Assembly (NCBI GenBank): GCA_024743255.1
Contig: JANSWY010000002.1
Coordinates: 310,001 to 374,000, forward strand
Source of the DNA: a bacterium
GTDB taxonomy: Bacteria > Bacteroidota > Bacteroidia > Cytophagales > Cyclobacteriaceae
Direction: 5' to 3'
Length of the DNA: 64,000 nt
Shown here: piece by piece, positions 27,734 to 36,062 of the stretch
Layout: each line of letters begins with the position of its first letter
Position numbering within the stretch: the first letter of the stretch is position 1
The notes under the pieces: generated by a model
The model's database searches: none
The model's input: the letters and a program-made list of their open reading frames with translations, nothing else
What the model was told of the DNA's origin: nothing
Translations under genes and position numbers: made by a program

Positions 27734-27888
27734 TTATCATCAGGTTTAAGTTGATCATCGTACAGTATCCTAACTGAAGGTGAGTAATCATCCTCGTACT
27801 GTCCATCAGTCTGGGCCCATATGAATGCTCCCAAAAACCCTAATGCAACTAACATGCTTACCCCTATCAATAAGAATATGACAATCAT
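27676..27888 (-). CDS. ccoS: cbb3 oxidase assembly protein CcoS
   Basis: This 70-aa protein is a single membrane helix (MIVIFLLIGVSMLVALGFLGAFIWA) followed by QTDGQYEDDYSPSVRIL. The G-Q-(Y/F)-(D/E)D-hydrophobic pattern after the helix is characteristic of CcoS, which is needed for cofactor insertion. It overlaps the 5' end of ccoNO by 58 bp in another frame, so the longer CcoNO start should be checked. It is the first gene of the operon, 74 bp from the nearer operator. Confidence 0.85.
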   Translation of the reverse strand: MIVIFLLIGVSMLVALGFLGAFIWAQTDGQYEDDYSPSVRILYDDQLKPDDKCQQSQLNQKSPNLKVQRD

Positions 27889-27958
27889 TTCAATTTTTAT
27901 TTTTGCTAAAATGATAATTGCGAGGAGTTCTGCTTATGAGCAATAACAGAGGGAAATC

Positions 27959-27970
27959 TGACTTATGTCA
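27959..27970. promoter_or_regulatory. CRP/FNR-type operator 1 of the cbb3 operon
   Basis: TGACTTATGTCA is a perfect 4+4 palindrome (TGAC-N4-GTCA), centred about 76 bp upstream of the ccoS start. It is the exact reverse complement of operator 2. Confidence 0.7.
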
Positions 27971-28002
27971 GCTCAATTTCATAAACACAGGGGAATATTA
28001 TT

Positions 28003-28014
28003 TGACATAAGTCA
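28003..28014. promoter_or_regulatory. CRP/FNR-type operator 2 of the cbb3 operon
   Basis: TGACATAAGTCA is centred 44 bp from operator 1, about four helical turns away and on the same DNA face. It lies within the ccoI-ccoS gap (27889-28041). Confidence 0.7.
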
Positions 28015-28041
28015 TAATTCCCCTATGGTCTGATTTGCTAA

Positions 28042-30429
28042 CTAAAATTTTAAAGATTTTTTTGCCATGAAATTGATAGCCAGGGTTACAAAACCTACTA
28101 CAGTAACTGAACTAATAGGCATCAAAACAGCTGAAATAAGTGGTGTAAGGAAGCCTAATACGGCAAAACTCATCCCTATAAAATTGTACAAAAAGGAAAG
28201 AATAAATGCAGCATATACAATACGAAGTGAGGCTTTGCTGAACCGTAAAAACTTAGGAAAGTGCACTAGCTGATCTCCTTTTATAATGGCATCACAAGCT
28301 GGAGAAAACTGATGTAAGTCTTCTACTACTGAGATTCCAACATTGGCTGCTGTCAAGGCACCTGCATCATTCAATCCGTCACCAATCATGGCTGAGTTGG
28401 ACTCATCCGTCAACTGAATATGATTGAGCTTATCCTTTGGTCTTTGATTAAATAATAATCGATGAAAGTATGGGGATAACTGGTCATACGAGGCGTTGTT
28501 ATCACCAGAAACCAAATGCATCTCATATTCCGGCTTCATTTCGGTTAGGCTATCCAGAATTCCAGATTTCAATGTGGCTTTCATGACATAATAACCTAAT
28601 TGTTCCCCCTCTATCTCGACAAATACTACTGATTCTTCTGAATCAATTTCATGTCCCTTTGGTGCTGCTCCTACAAAAACTGATAAGCCATTTATAATCG
28701 CGGTGATACCTCTGCCCTTTTCTTCTTCGAATGATTCTGTTGTTAGAATATCAACATCCTGATAATGTGTTGCAATCATTCGGCTGTAAGGATGCATACT
28801 GTTGCTACATGCTGTCTTGATTAATTGCTTAGATGATTCTGTTAAAACTGGACCAACCCATTTTAAGTTGCTAGTCTGAGATGTAGTGATTGTTCCTGTC
28901 TTATCAAATACTAATAGCTTCAACTTGGCCAGATGTTCTATTATCGAGGCATTCTTCAAATAGAATCCTTTGCTTCCAAAAACTCTTAGAACATGTCCAT
29001 ATGTAAATGGTACTGCAAGAGCCAATGCACAAGGACAAGCAACGATTAAAACAGAAGTAACAGTATTCCAAATCTTTGAAGGATCTATAACTGCCCAATA
29101 ACCAGCAGTCACAGCAGCTATAATTAGAATAGCGATTGTGAAATAGCTACTAATACCATCTATAGCTGTCTGAAGATTGTTCTTTTCATTCTTCATACTG
29201 GATTGATTCCAGAGTGAAGTCAGATAACTGGAGGATACTTCTTTGACGATTTCTACCTTTACAAGGCTACCAAAATGCCTGCCTCCGGCATAAACCAAAT
29301 CTCCTACTGATTTCCTGTGAGGATCCGATTCACCCGTAACAAAGCTGTAATCCACAGAAGAAATACCCTCTACAATGGTACAATCTGCAGGAATCACCTC
29401 CTGGTTTCTGATTAGTAATTGATCACCTACCTTTAACTCTTCAATAGGTATATAATTAGATCCTTGATCATCTACTTTGTTTACAGCAATTGGGAAGAAT
29501 GATTTATAGTCACGATCAAAAGCTAACGCTCTATAAGTCTTATTCTGGTACCATTTGCCTATCAATAAAAAGAAGACCAACCCACATAAAGAGTCACTAT
29601 ATCCCGCGCCAGTTTGTGACAAAATCTCGTATGTACTTCTAATAAACAATGTCAAAATCCCAAGAGATATTGGCACATCAATCCCTAAAAACTTGTTCTT
29701 TAGACCAGCATATGCAGACTTGAAATAATCAGCTGATGAGTACAATAAAACAGGTAAAGTGAAGAGTATATTCAGAATTCCAAAATATTGGCTGAACATA
29801 TCCAAACCAAGGAATGACTCATCCAGATAATGCGGTAAGCTGATCAGCATTGAATTTCCAAAAAAGAATCCAGCTACAGCTAATTTGATAATTAGGCTTT
29901 TGCTATAACTATCAGTCGACTTCTCTTTTGACTTTCTTTTTAGATCAGGCTCATAGCCAATTGAGCAAAGGAAGTTGACTAACTTCTGTAAAGAAACTAC
30001 GGAACTGTCATACAATACTGCAGCTTCTTTTTTTATAAAGTTTACCCTGGATTGCTTGACACCTGGTATAATGGTTGTAAGGTTTTCCAGAAGCCAAATA
30101 CAACTGCTACAATGAATAGCTGGAAGCTTCAACGTAATCTTTTCAATATTTTCATTCTTGAAATCTAATAGTCCCTTTACAATTTCCTCATTTTCAAGAT
30201 AGTCAAACTTGTGAGTAGAAGAATTTGATTTGGTACCAGGAGCGCCGTTTAGCTCGTAGTAAGTTTCAAGATTGTTATCCTTTAGAATGTCATATACCGT
30301 AACACAACCATGACAGCAAAATTCTTTGCTGTCATGATTTATGACCTCTTCACAATTGTCTCCGCAATGGAAACAGGTGCTTTGAGTAGAGTGGTTTATG
30401 GAATTACCTTCAGTTAGTTTTGTACTCAT
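28042..30429 (-). CDS. ccoI: Copper-exporting P1B-type ATPase for cbb3 assembly (CcoI/FixI)
   Basis: This 795-aa protein supplies copper for oxidase maturation. The N-terminus has a Cys-rich metal-binding segment (CFHCGDNCEEV, CCHGC, residues 19-42) and an HMA-like domain with HCSSC (Cys107, Cys110). Eight helices are interrupted by the actuator domain (SSVDYSFVTGESDPH). Helix 6 carries ACPCALALAVP, the P-domain has DKTGTITT, and the hinge has IGDGLNDAGAL. The CPC motif and N-terminal Cys-rich segment fit FixI. It starts at the last base of the upstream usp gene (1-bp overlap), so it is co-transcribed with two Usp genes, not with ccoNOQP. Confidence 0.93.
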   Translation of the reverse strand: MSTKLTEGNSINHSTQSTCFHCGDNCEEVINHDSKEFCCHGCVTVYDILKDNNLETYYELNGAPGTKSNSSTHKFDYLENEEIVKGLLDFKNENIEKITLKLPAIHCSSCIWLLENLTTIIPGVKQSRVNFIKKEAAVLYDSSVVSLQKLVNFLCSIGYEPDLKRKSKEKSTDSYSKSLIIKLAVAGFFFGNSMLISLPHYLDESFLGLDMFSQYFGILNILFTLPVLLYSSADYFKSAYAGLKNKFLGIDVPISLGILTLFIRSTYEILSQTGAGYSDSLCGLVFFLLIGKWYQNKTYRALAFDRDYKSFFPIAVNKVDDQGSNYIPIEELKVGDQLLIRNQEVIPADCTIVEGISSVDYSFVTGESDPHRKSVGDLVYAGGRHFGSLVKVEIVKEVSSSYLTSLWNQSSMKNEKNNLQTAIDGISSYFTIAILIIAAVTAGYWAVIDPSKIWNTVTSVLIVACPCALALAVPFTYGHVLRVFGSKGFYLKNASIIEHLAKLKLLVFDKTGTITTSQTSNLKWVGPVLTESSKQLIKTACSNSMHPYSRMIATHYQDVDILTTESFEEEKGRGITAIINGLSVFVGAAPKGHEIDSEESVVFVEIEGEQLGYYVMKATLKSGILDSLTEMKPEYEMHLVSGDNNASYDQLSPYFHRLLFNQRPKDKLNHIQLTDESNSAMIGDGLNDAGALTAANVGISVVEDLHQFSPACDAIIKGDQLVHFPKFLRFSKASLRIVYAAFILSFLYNFIGMSFAVLGFLTPLISAVLMPISSVTVVGFVTLAINFMAKKSLKF

Positions 30430-31307
30430 TAAGCAACTGTTTCCTTGATTTCAGATTTTTTAGGTTTATTCTTTTTCACGTTCAATGAGAAAATCGGGAT
30501 ATTAGAATGATTTGCAACCTTTTCTGTAAGACTGTGGAAAAACAAGTGTGCTAGTCCTGTTCGTCCATGTGTAAACATCGCAATCATATCCGCCCCTACC
30601 TCGTGGCTGAAATTCAATATTCCATCATAAGGGTTGAAATTCCTTCGTACGTTAATTGTGAAGTTTTCAAATTTATTCTCTTTGGTAAGCTCCTGAAGAT
30701 TTTGTGTAACAACATTTTCATTCTCCAATTCATGAGGAGTATTAACCCATAAAAAGTGAATTGTACTGTTTGTCAGAGTCTGCAAATTCTTTACCTCTTC
30801 CAACAGAGTTACACCAATTTCATCATCGTCGTAAGCGACAACAATGTTCTTTACATCCTTCATCTCAGCTGATGCAGGTACAGCAACAACAGGGCACTTT
30901 GCAAATCGAATTGCTCTTTCCGTATTGGAACCTATTAAAATCTCCTTCAGACCAGTAGCACCAGTGGTACCCATAATGATCATGAATGGATTAAGATTCT
31001 CTACGTCATACTTAAACCATTGCGTTAAGTTTCCGGTCTCCACACGCTTTGTAAATTTCACATTTTCCTGTGCATACTTTTCTGCAAGAGTGGATAATTT
31101 ACTTTCAGCGTTTTCTATCATTTCTGTAAGTAAATCCTGAATCAATTGTGCGTTTACCATAGTGTACTCAGCCCCAACTGTTGCTGGCATTGTCACTACG
31201 TGAAGCAACACAATATCTATTGGATCCTCCTTGAATAGATTTGTTGTGAATTCCAACGACCTTTCAGATGCCTCTGAGAAGTCTACTGGGACTAAGATCT
31301 TCTTCAT
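30429..31307 (-). CDS. Universal stress protein, two Usp domains
   Basis: This 292-aa tandem-Usp protein has a first Usp domain (about 1-145) with the ATP-binding loop MGTTGATGLKEILIGSNTERA (Gly-x2-Gly-x9-Gly-Ser-Asn). The second domain (about 150-280) has a less typical loop, FTHGRTGLAHLFFHSLTEKVANHS. Usp proteins bind ATP and are induced by stress; in facultative anaerobes they often follow low oxygen. It sits between another usp gene (24 bp upstream) and ccoI (1-bp overlap). The operator at 32244 in front of the first usp suggests that the whole run is induced at low oxygen. Confidence 0.9.
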   Translation of the reverse strand: MKKILVPVDFSEASERSLEFTTNLFKEDPIDIVLLHVVTMPATVGAEYTMVNAQLIQDLLTEMIENAESKLSTLAEKYAQENVKFTKRVETGNLTQWFKYDVENLNPFMIIMGTTGATGLKEILIGSNTERAIRFAKCPVVAVPASAEMKDVKNIVVAYDDDEIGVTLLEEVKNLQTLTNSTIHFLWVNTPHELENENVVTQNLQELTKENKFENFTINVRRNFNPYDGILNFSHEVGADMIAMFTHGRTGLAHLFFHSLTEKVANHSNIPIFSLNVKKNKPKKSEIKETVA

Positions 31308-31331
31308 CTCTTTAAAAATTTAATGTTATAA

Positions 31332-32171
31332 CTAAACTTTTACAGTTAATACAGGCTTCTTAGAGTGATTTGCAACTGACTCAGCTCTACTTCCCCATAA
31401 TAAATGAGGTACTCCTGTGTATCCATGTGTTCCCATAAATATTAAGTCCGCACCTATCTTTTGGGAGAACTCCAGAATACCATCCTCTACAAATGGTGAG
31501 TCAATCACATTAATGGTGAAATTGTCAAACTCTTCATCCTTAGCAAATCTTTGCAATTCACTTTTTGCAGATTCAGAAGTGTAAGACCACCTATTGGTAT
31601 TATATACCTTAAGCAAGTGAACATTTATTCCAAGAAGCTCCTGAATATACTTCGCCAACTTCACACTCTGATTATGACCAAAATCGGTAGCATATACCAT
31701 GTTTTTAATAGCGGTCAAATCAGTTGGTTCTTTAATCGTAATTACCGGAACCTCGCTATGTCTGATAACTTTCTCAGTATTTGATCCAATCAGAATCTCC
31801 TGTAATCCACTTGCTCCTGTGGACCCCATGATAATCAGATCAAAACCGTTTTCTGTGATTTTATTATAGATATGTTTGAATATATTACCTAATTTCAAAT
31901 GGGATGTAGTCTCAACTCCTGCTGATGTTGCTTGATCTTCCCACTCTTGAAGAGTTGCTTTAGTTTTCTCTATAAGCTTGGTAGTGAAGACATTATCAAA
32001 ATCATCATTTGAGCTATAAGCTTCGCCCATTATACTGAATGAGCTAGATGGCAACTCTAAGACATGTAATAATGTAATACTTGCATTAGCCTTCTTCGCC
32101 CATTGAATAGCAAAATCCAACGCGTATTGCGCTTCTTTCGAAAAATCCGTGGGTACTAGTATGTTGTTCAT
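31332..32171 (-). CDS. Universal stress protein, two Usp domains
   Basis: This 279-aa protein has the same layout as the neighbouring usp. The first ATP-binding loop is MGSTGASGLQEILIGSNTEKV and the second is MGTHGYTGVPHLLWGSRAESVA. The N-terminus is VPTDFSKEAQYALDFA. It is the first gene of a usp-usp-ccoI operon. The 144-bp divergent region to the usp at 32316 holds a TGACTTTTATCA operator. Physiological role cannot be read, but context points to low-oxygen adaptation. Confidence 0.9.
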   Translation of the reverse strand: MNNILVPTDFSKEAQYALDFAIQWAKKANASITLLHVLELPSSSFSIMGEAYSSNDDFDNVFTTKLIEKTKATLQEWEDQATSAGVETTSHLKLGNIFKHIYNKITENGFDLIIMGSTGASGLQEILIGSNTEKVIRHSEVPVITIKEPTDLTAIKNMVYATDFGHNQSVKLAKYIQELLGINVHLLKVYNTNRWSYTSESAKSELQRFAKDEEFDNFTINVIDSPFVEDGILEFSQKIGADLIFMGTHGYTGVPHLLWGSRAESVANHSKKPVLTVKV

Positions 32172-32243
32172 GATTGAAACTTTTTTATTACAATTTAATG
32201 GGAGGGCGCATTTATTGATAAGGCCTTAAGTCAACCACTGAAA

Positions 32244-32255
32244 TGACTTTTATCA
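32244..32255. promoter_or_regulatory. CRP/FNR-type operator between divergent usp genes
   Basis: TGACTTTTATCA is exactly the hemN and PAS-kinase site. Its centre lies about 78 bp from the minus-strand usp start and 66 bp from the plus-strand usp start, so it could serve either or both. Confidence 0.7.
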
Positions 32256-32315
32256 GCCCAATTCCATTTGGTCAACTCTATATTTATTGATATGAAGACT
32301 TAAAATACTATTCCA

Positions 32316-33146
32316 ATGGAAACGATCAACAATATTCTTGTAGCAACTGATTTCTCCTTAAATGGAGCAAAGGCCATTAATTATGCCGCTAGCTTGGCTT
32401 CACAGTTTAAATCCAGATTAATCATTCTACACGTGGAAGATGATCGGCAAAAACAATACATCAGTAGTGAAAAATATGAAAGCTATTCGGAATACGTTAA
32501 GTCCAACTTCAACAAAATTTCATCGGAGTACCTGAACTATAAAAAGGTAGATCATAGTCTTCTACATAAAAAAGGAATTATTTCATCCCAAATCGTGGAA
32601 ACCGCTCAAGGAGAAAATGCTGATCTGGTACTTGTTGGAATTAGCGGATTGAATAAAGGGTTTGAGTTAGAATTTGGGAGTGTTACTTTAAAAATTCTAA
32701 ATCAACTGACTTGCCCAATTATTGTAGTTCCAGAATCGTATACTTCATTAAGTCTTAATAATATTATGATCGCTACAGATCAATTGATGCCCGAGAAGGA
32801 AGAAGATACTTCCATGATTAATGAATTAATAAGGAAGTTCGATAGCAATGTATATATGGTTTCAGTAGGTCAATCAGGTGCCGTATATTCCGAGAACTAT
32901 CGTAAACTTATTGACAAGACGATTGTTTTTGCGGATAAGGAACCAATCAACTCACATCGGGATGAAATCATAGAACAACTTAATGCTGAAGCAAAGGCGC
33001 ATCATGCTGATCTTGTGGTAGTCTACAGACGAAAGAATTCCCTTACAGGAAATCAGTTCACTCCTCGCCTATCTAATTTGATTGCTATTAATATGGAGAT
33101 TCCAATTTTGTTCATTCCATGTGAAGATTCAGTTATTACTGACTAA
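32316..33146 (+). CDS. Universal stress protein, two Usp domains
   Basis: This 276-aa protein's N-terminal domain starts ILVATDFSLNGAKAINYAASLA and has the loop VGISGLNKGFELEFGSVT, in which the usual Gly-x9-Gly-Ser is kept. The second half (IMIATDQLMPEKEEDTSM) is less conserved and lacks an obvious ATP-binding glycine loop (VVYRRKNSLTGNQF). It is divergent from the usp-usp-ccoI operon and shares its operator region. It ends 48 bp upstream of the TonB-like gene. Confidence 0.87.
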   Translation: METINNILVATDFSLNGAKAINYAASLASQFKSRLIILHVEDDRQKQYISSEKYESYSEYVKSNFNKISSEYLNYKKVDHSLLHKKGIISSQIVETAQGENADLVLVGISGLNKGFELEFGSVTLKILNQLTCPIIVVPESYTSLSLNNIMIATDQLMPEKEEDTSMINELIRKFDSNVYMVSVGQSGAVYSENYRKLIDKTIVFADKEPINSHRDEIIEQLNAEAKAHHADLVVVYRRKNSLTGNQFTPRLSNLIAINMEIPILFIPCEDSVITD

Positions 33147-33151
33147 GATCA
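33140..33151. promoter_or_regulatory. Possible weak CRP/FNR-type site before the TonB-like gene
   Basis: TGACTAAGATCA fits TGAC-N4-RTCA but overlaps the stop codon of the usp gene. It occurs only once and could be chance. It lies about 50-80 bp before the tonB-like start. Confidence 0.25.
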
Positions 33152-33194
33152 CCATAAAAGGTAATCAGAGTCATGAAATAATCATGGTTTCTTG

Positions 33195-34043
33195 ATGAGA
33201 TTGAGATCGAACAAAACAACAAAGACCATGTTAACTTTTGATCAGAATACACAAACCCTAATAGATCAGCCAGACCCTGCCACGCTGCTTCTCAAAAAGC
33301 CAAAAGTGAATAAAGAAGCTAAAAAAAGAGAAGAGCAGGCGCGATTGATGACTGAGCTGATGGATATGAAAAAAAAGAGAGATGCCGACAACCACCAACG
33401 CAGCAAACTCTTTCTTGCCATTGGATTTACATTAAGTCTTTTAATGGTAATTGTAGCATTCGAATGGAAAACCTACGACAATGGTGAGTTAATGGATCTT
33501 GGAACGGTAAAAGCCGATTTTGATGAAATCGCAGACATTGAACTTACCCAGCAACCACCCCCACCACCTCCAACTAACAAAATCATTCAACCTGTATTCA
33601 AGGAAGTTCCAGATGATGTGGAGCTAGAAGAATTGGAAACAGTGGTTGACGTAGAAATGACTGAGGATCTAGCGATAGAGGAAGTCGTTTACGAAGAGGT
33701 AGAAATGGAAGAAGAAATGGTTGAAGAAATCTTCAGTATTGTGGAAACACAACCAGAACCGGTAGGTGGATTGCAAGAGTTTTATAAGTACGTATCTGAT
33801 AATCTTGACTACCCACTAGCCGCAAGAAAAATGGGTGTTGGAGGAAAAGTATTTGTACGGTTTGTTGTTGAAAAGGACGGTTCTATAACAAACGTTGAAG
33901 TTATTAGAGGAATAGGTCATGGCTGTGATGAAGAAGCAATCCGGGTAATTGCAAACGCACCAGACTGGAAACCAGGTAAGCAGCGAGGTAATCCAGTGAG
34001 AGTGTATGCAATGGTACCAATATTTTTCATTTTCAGAGATTAA
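33195..34043 (+). CDS. Energy transducer TonB-family protein
   Basis: TonB-type protein of about 282 aa. It has an N-terminal cytoplasmic stretch with a charged helix (AKKREEQARLMTELMDMKKK), one membrane helix (about 62-80), and a periplasmic Pro-rich segment (QQPPPPPPTNK). A very acidic Glu/Val-rich linker follows, then a TonB C-terminal domain (about 195-282) with YPLAARKMGVGGKVFVRFVV, EEAIRVIANAP and VRVYAMVPIFF. The domain spans the periplasm to open TonB-dependent receptors. Start choice is uncertain: ATG at 33195, a TTG at 33192, or ATG at 33228 (MLTFDQ), which removes 11-12 residues. No exbB/exbD is adjacent. A terminator follows. Confidence 0.85.
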   Translation: MRLRSNKTTKTMLTFDQNTQTLIDQPDPATLLLKKPKVNKEAKKREEQARLMTELMDMKKKRDADNHQRSKLFLAIGFTLSLLMVIVAFEWKTYDNGELMDLGTVKADFDEIADIELTQQPPPPPPTNKIIQPVFKEVPDDVELEELETVVDVEMTEDLAIEEVVYEEVEMEEEMVEEIFSIVETQPEPVGGLQEFYKYVSDNLDYPLAARKMGVGGKVFVRFVVEKDGSITNVEVIRGIGHGCDEEAIRVIANAPDWKPGKQRGNPVRVYAMVPIFFIFRD

Positions 34044-34073
34044 CCATAGCCTAGTAAGTTCATGGTCGTAATT

Positions 34074-34103
34074 AAGCGCAGATTCCTAGTCTGCGCTTTT
34101 TTT
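34074..34103 (+). terminator. Intrinsic terminator after the TonB-like gene
   Basis: AAGCGCAGA pairs perfectly with TCTGCGCTT across a 7-base loop, followed by T residues to 34103. Confidence 0.85.
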
Positions 34104-34144
34104 ATGAAAGGGATATTATCAAATTATCTTGTTTATATTGAATT

Positions 34145-35539
34145 ATGGATGTTGAAATAAGATTCTTGGGAGCAGCCAAGTCAGTTACTGGATCAAAGTA
34201 TTTATTAAGAATAGATGGTGAAGCATATATGGTGGATTGTGGGCTATTTCAGGGTCCAAGTAATATGAGAAGAAGAAACTGGGAAGATGTGGTTGAGCAT
34301 CCGGATAAAATTAAAGAAGTATTTCTTACTCATGCACATATAGATCACTCAGGATATCTTCCCAGGCTAGTAAAGAAAGGATTTAAGGGCAAGATTTATT
34401 GCACAAAAGCTACTGCTGCCTTACTAAAAATAATGCTTCTAGATGCTGGGAAACTCCAGGAGGAAGAAGCTAAATGGGCATATAAAAAGGGTTACTCAAC
34501 TCATAAGAATCCTGAACCACTATTTACAACAAAAGACGCTGAGAAGTGCCTGGAATTGGTCCATACTTGTGAATATGACCAGACAGTATTAGTAAATGAT
34601 AGAATTCAACTGGTATTTAGAAATGCCGGACATATCCTGGGTTCCGCAATGATCGAGATGAAGCTTATTGGTGATAACATGTCAAAGGAGATCTTATTCT
34701 CGGGAGATCTGGGTAAACATAAGCAACATATGCACGAAGCTCCGTTTGTTAAGGAATCAACGGATGTGCTTTTAGTAGAATCAACATATGGAGACAGAAA
34801 TACTCCAGACATTGATCCGATAAGTGCTTTTGGTGAAATAATAAATGAGGCAGTTGCCGACGGTTGTTTGATCATTCCGTCATTTGCAGTGGGGAGAACT
34901 CAGCAGATCCTTTACTACCTTTATAGGCTTCACAAAAACAAGCAGATCCCTGAAAATATTAGGGTATTTGTCGATAGTCCAATGGCTATTAATGTCACCG
35001 CTTTATATAAAAATTTTAAAAGCGATCATAAATTAGAAATTGAAGATAAAAATCACTCAGTATTTGACGCTGCTTTCATTCGATATATCAATGCCCAAGA
35101 GGACTCAATTAATCTGAATTTGATCAGAAAGAATACGATCATTATCTCGGCCAGTGGAATGGTAACCGGAGGCAGAATACTTCACCATATGTATCATCGG
35201 TTACCAAATAAAAAAGACACAATCCTGTTTGTTGGTTATCAAGCAGAAGGAACCAAGGGTAGAGAAATCTTATCAGGTGAAAATGATGTCAGTATTTTTG
35301 GTATCAATGTACCTGTAAAAGCAAAAATCAGAGAACTGGATGGATTGTCAGCACATGCTGATATGAAGGATTTACATCAATGGCTAGGAAATTTCAAAGA
35401 GAAGCCGAAGAGAACATTTATAGTACATGGAGAGGAAATGGCAGCTCAGGCCTTGCAGAATCATCTGGTTTCAGAAGAATGGTCGAATGTAATTATTCCT
35501 GACTTTCTGGAATCGTTTAAGTTATTTCAAAGCATTTGA
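34145..35539 (+). CDS. Beta-CASP metallo-beta-lactamase-fold RNA hydrolase
   Basis: This 464-aa protein has the zinc motif THAHIDHSG (His63, His65, Asp67, His68), later AGHILGSAM, GDLGKH and VESTYGDR. The beta-CASP insertion follows (DSPMAINVTALY, ISASGMVTGGR, LDGLSAHADMKDLHQW). That combination matches the archaeal/bacterial CPSF-like RNase family. These enzymes process or degrade RNA; substrate and direction cannot be inferred. It is single, with its last 13 bp overlapping the convergent usp gene. Confidence 0.92.
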   Translation: MDVEIRFLGAAKSVTGSKYLLRIDGEAYMVDCGLFQGPSNMRRRNWEDVVEHPDKIKEVFLTHAHIDHSGYLPRLVKKGFKGKIYCTKATAALLKIMLLDAGKLQEEEAKWAYKKGYSTHKNPEPLFTTKDAEKCLELVHTCEYDQTVLVNDRIQLVFRNAGHILGSAMIEMKLIGDNMSKEILFSGDLGKHKQHMHEAPFVKESTDVLLVESTYGDRNTPDIDPISAFGEIINEAVADGCLIIPSFAVGRTQQILYYLYRLHKNKQIPENIRVFVDSPMAINVTALYKNFKSDHKLEIEDKNHSVFDAAFIRYINAQEDSINLNLIRKNTIIISASGMVTGGRILHHMYHRLPNKKDTILFVGYQAEGTKGREILSGENDVSIFGINVPVKAKIRELDGLSAHADMKDLHQWLGNFKEKPKRTFIVHGEEMAAQALQNHLVSEEWSNVIIPDFLESFKLFQSI

Positions 35540-35943
35540 GGTGCTCCGTTATTTAAAGTTGCTGGAGGTACAACGACCACTGGAATATTCATCGATTTAA
35601 TGATATCTGGAATTCGGCTAACAGATGTATCCTTTTGTTCATCAAGTCCAACAACTACGATATCAGCACCATCATTTTGAATATAGTCGGAAATCGCCTT
35701 TTCTAAAATACCTTTTCTAAGTATCCCTCCTATTTCCAGATTATAAATCTCAGAAAGATTTGAGCTCAGGTTCCTCAGCTTCTCCTCAATCATCTCATTA
35801 TAACTGTCGTCATCTATAGAAGTCACATGCAAAATAGACATGCTTGCTTTACTCGTTTTGGCCAGTTTTATCCCCGCTAATACCGCCTGCCAACTTGCTG
35901 ATGAAAAGTCAGTCGGCACTAAAACTTCCTGAAAGTTTTCCAT
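35527..35943 (-). CDS. Universal stress protein, single Usp domain
   Basis: This 138-aa single-domain protein starts EVLVPTDFSSASWQAVLAGIK and ends PVVVVPPATL. The ATP-binding loop is poor (VVGLDEQKDTSVSRIPDIIK, without the Gly-x9-Gly-Ser), so nucleotide binding is doubtful. It is divergent from the PAS kinase, with the operator at 35993 in the shared 119-bp promoter region. It overlaps the 3' end of the beta-CASP gene by 13 bp. Confidence 0.85.
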   Translation of the reverse strand: MENFQEVLVPTDFSSASWQAVLAGIKLAKTSKASMSILHVTSIDDDSYNEMIEEKLRNLSSNLSEIYNLEIGGILRKGILEKAISDYIQNDGADIVVVGLDEQKDTSVSRIPDIIKSMNIPVVVVPPATLNNGAPQML

Positions 35944-35992
35944 TAATAATTACTTTAAGACCAAAAATAGAAGGATCATTATTTTATATTCA

Positions 35993-36004
35993 TGACTTTT
36001 ATCA
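35993..36004. promoter_or_regulatory. CRP/FNR-type operator between usp and the PAS-kinase/receiver-CRP operon
   Basis: TGACTTTTATCA is exactly the hemN and 32244 motif, centred about 64 bp before the kinase start and 55 bp before the usp start. If the receiver-CRP protein binds it, the regulator controls its own operon. Confidence 0.7.
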
Positions 36005-36062
36005 GATTTACTGGTGATATATTTATCAGTGAACCCTTAAGTGATTTAATAAATTAGCCAAA

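Noticed and set aside
36015-36028. TGATATATTTATCA as a second FNR-like site before the PAS kinase
   Set aside because: The half-sites are 6 bp apart instead of 4, so it does not fit the operator spacing.
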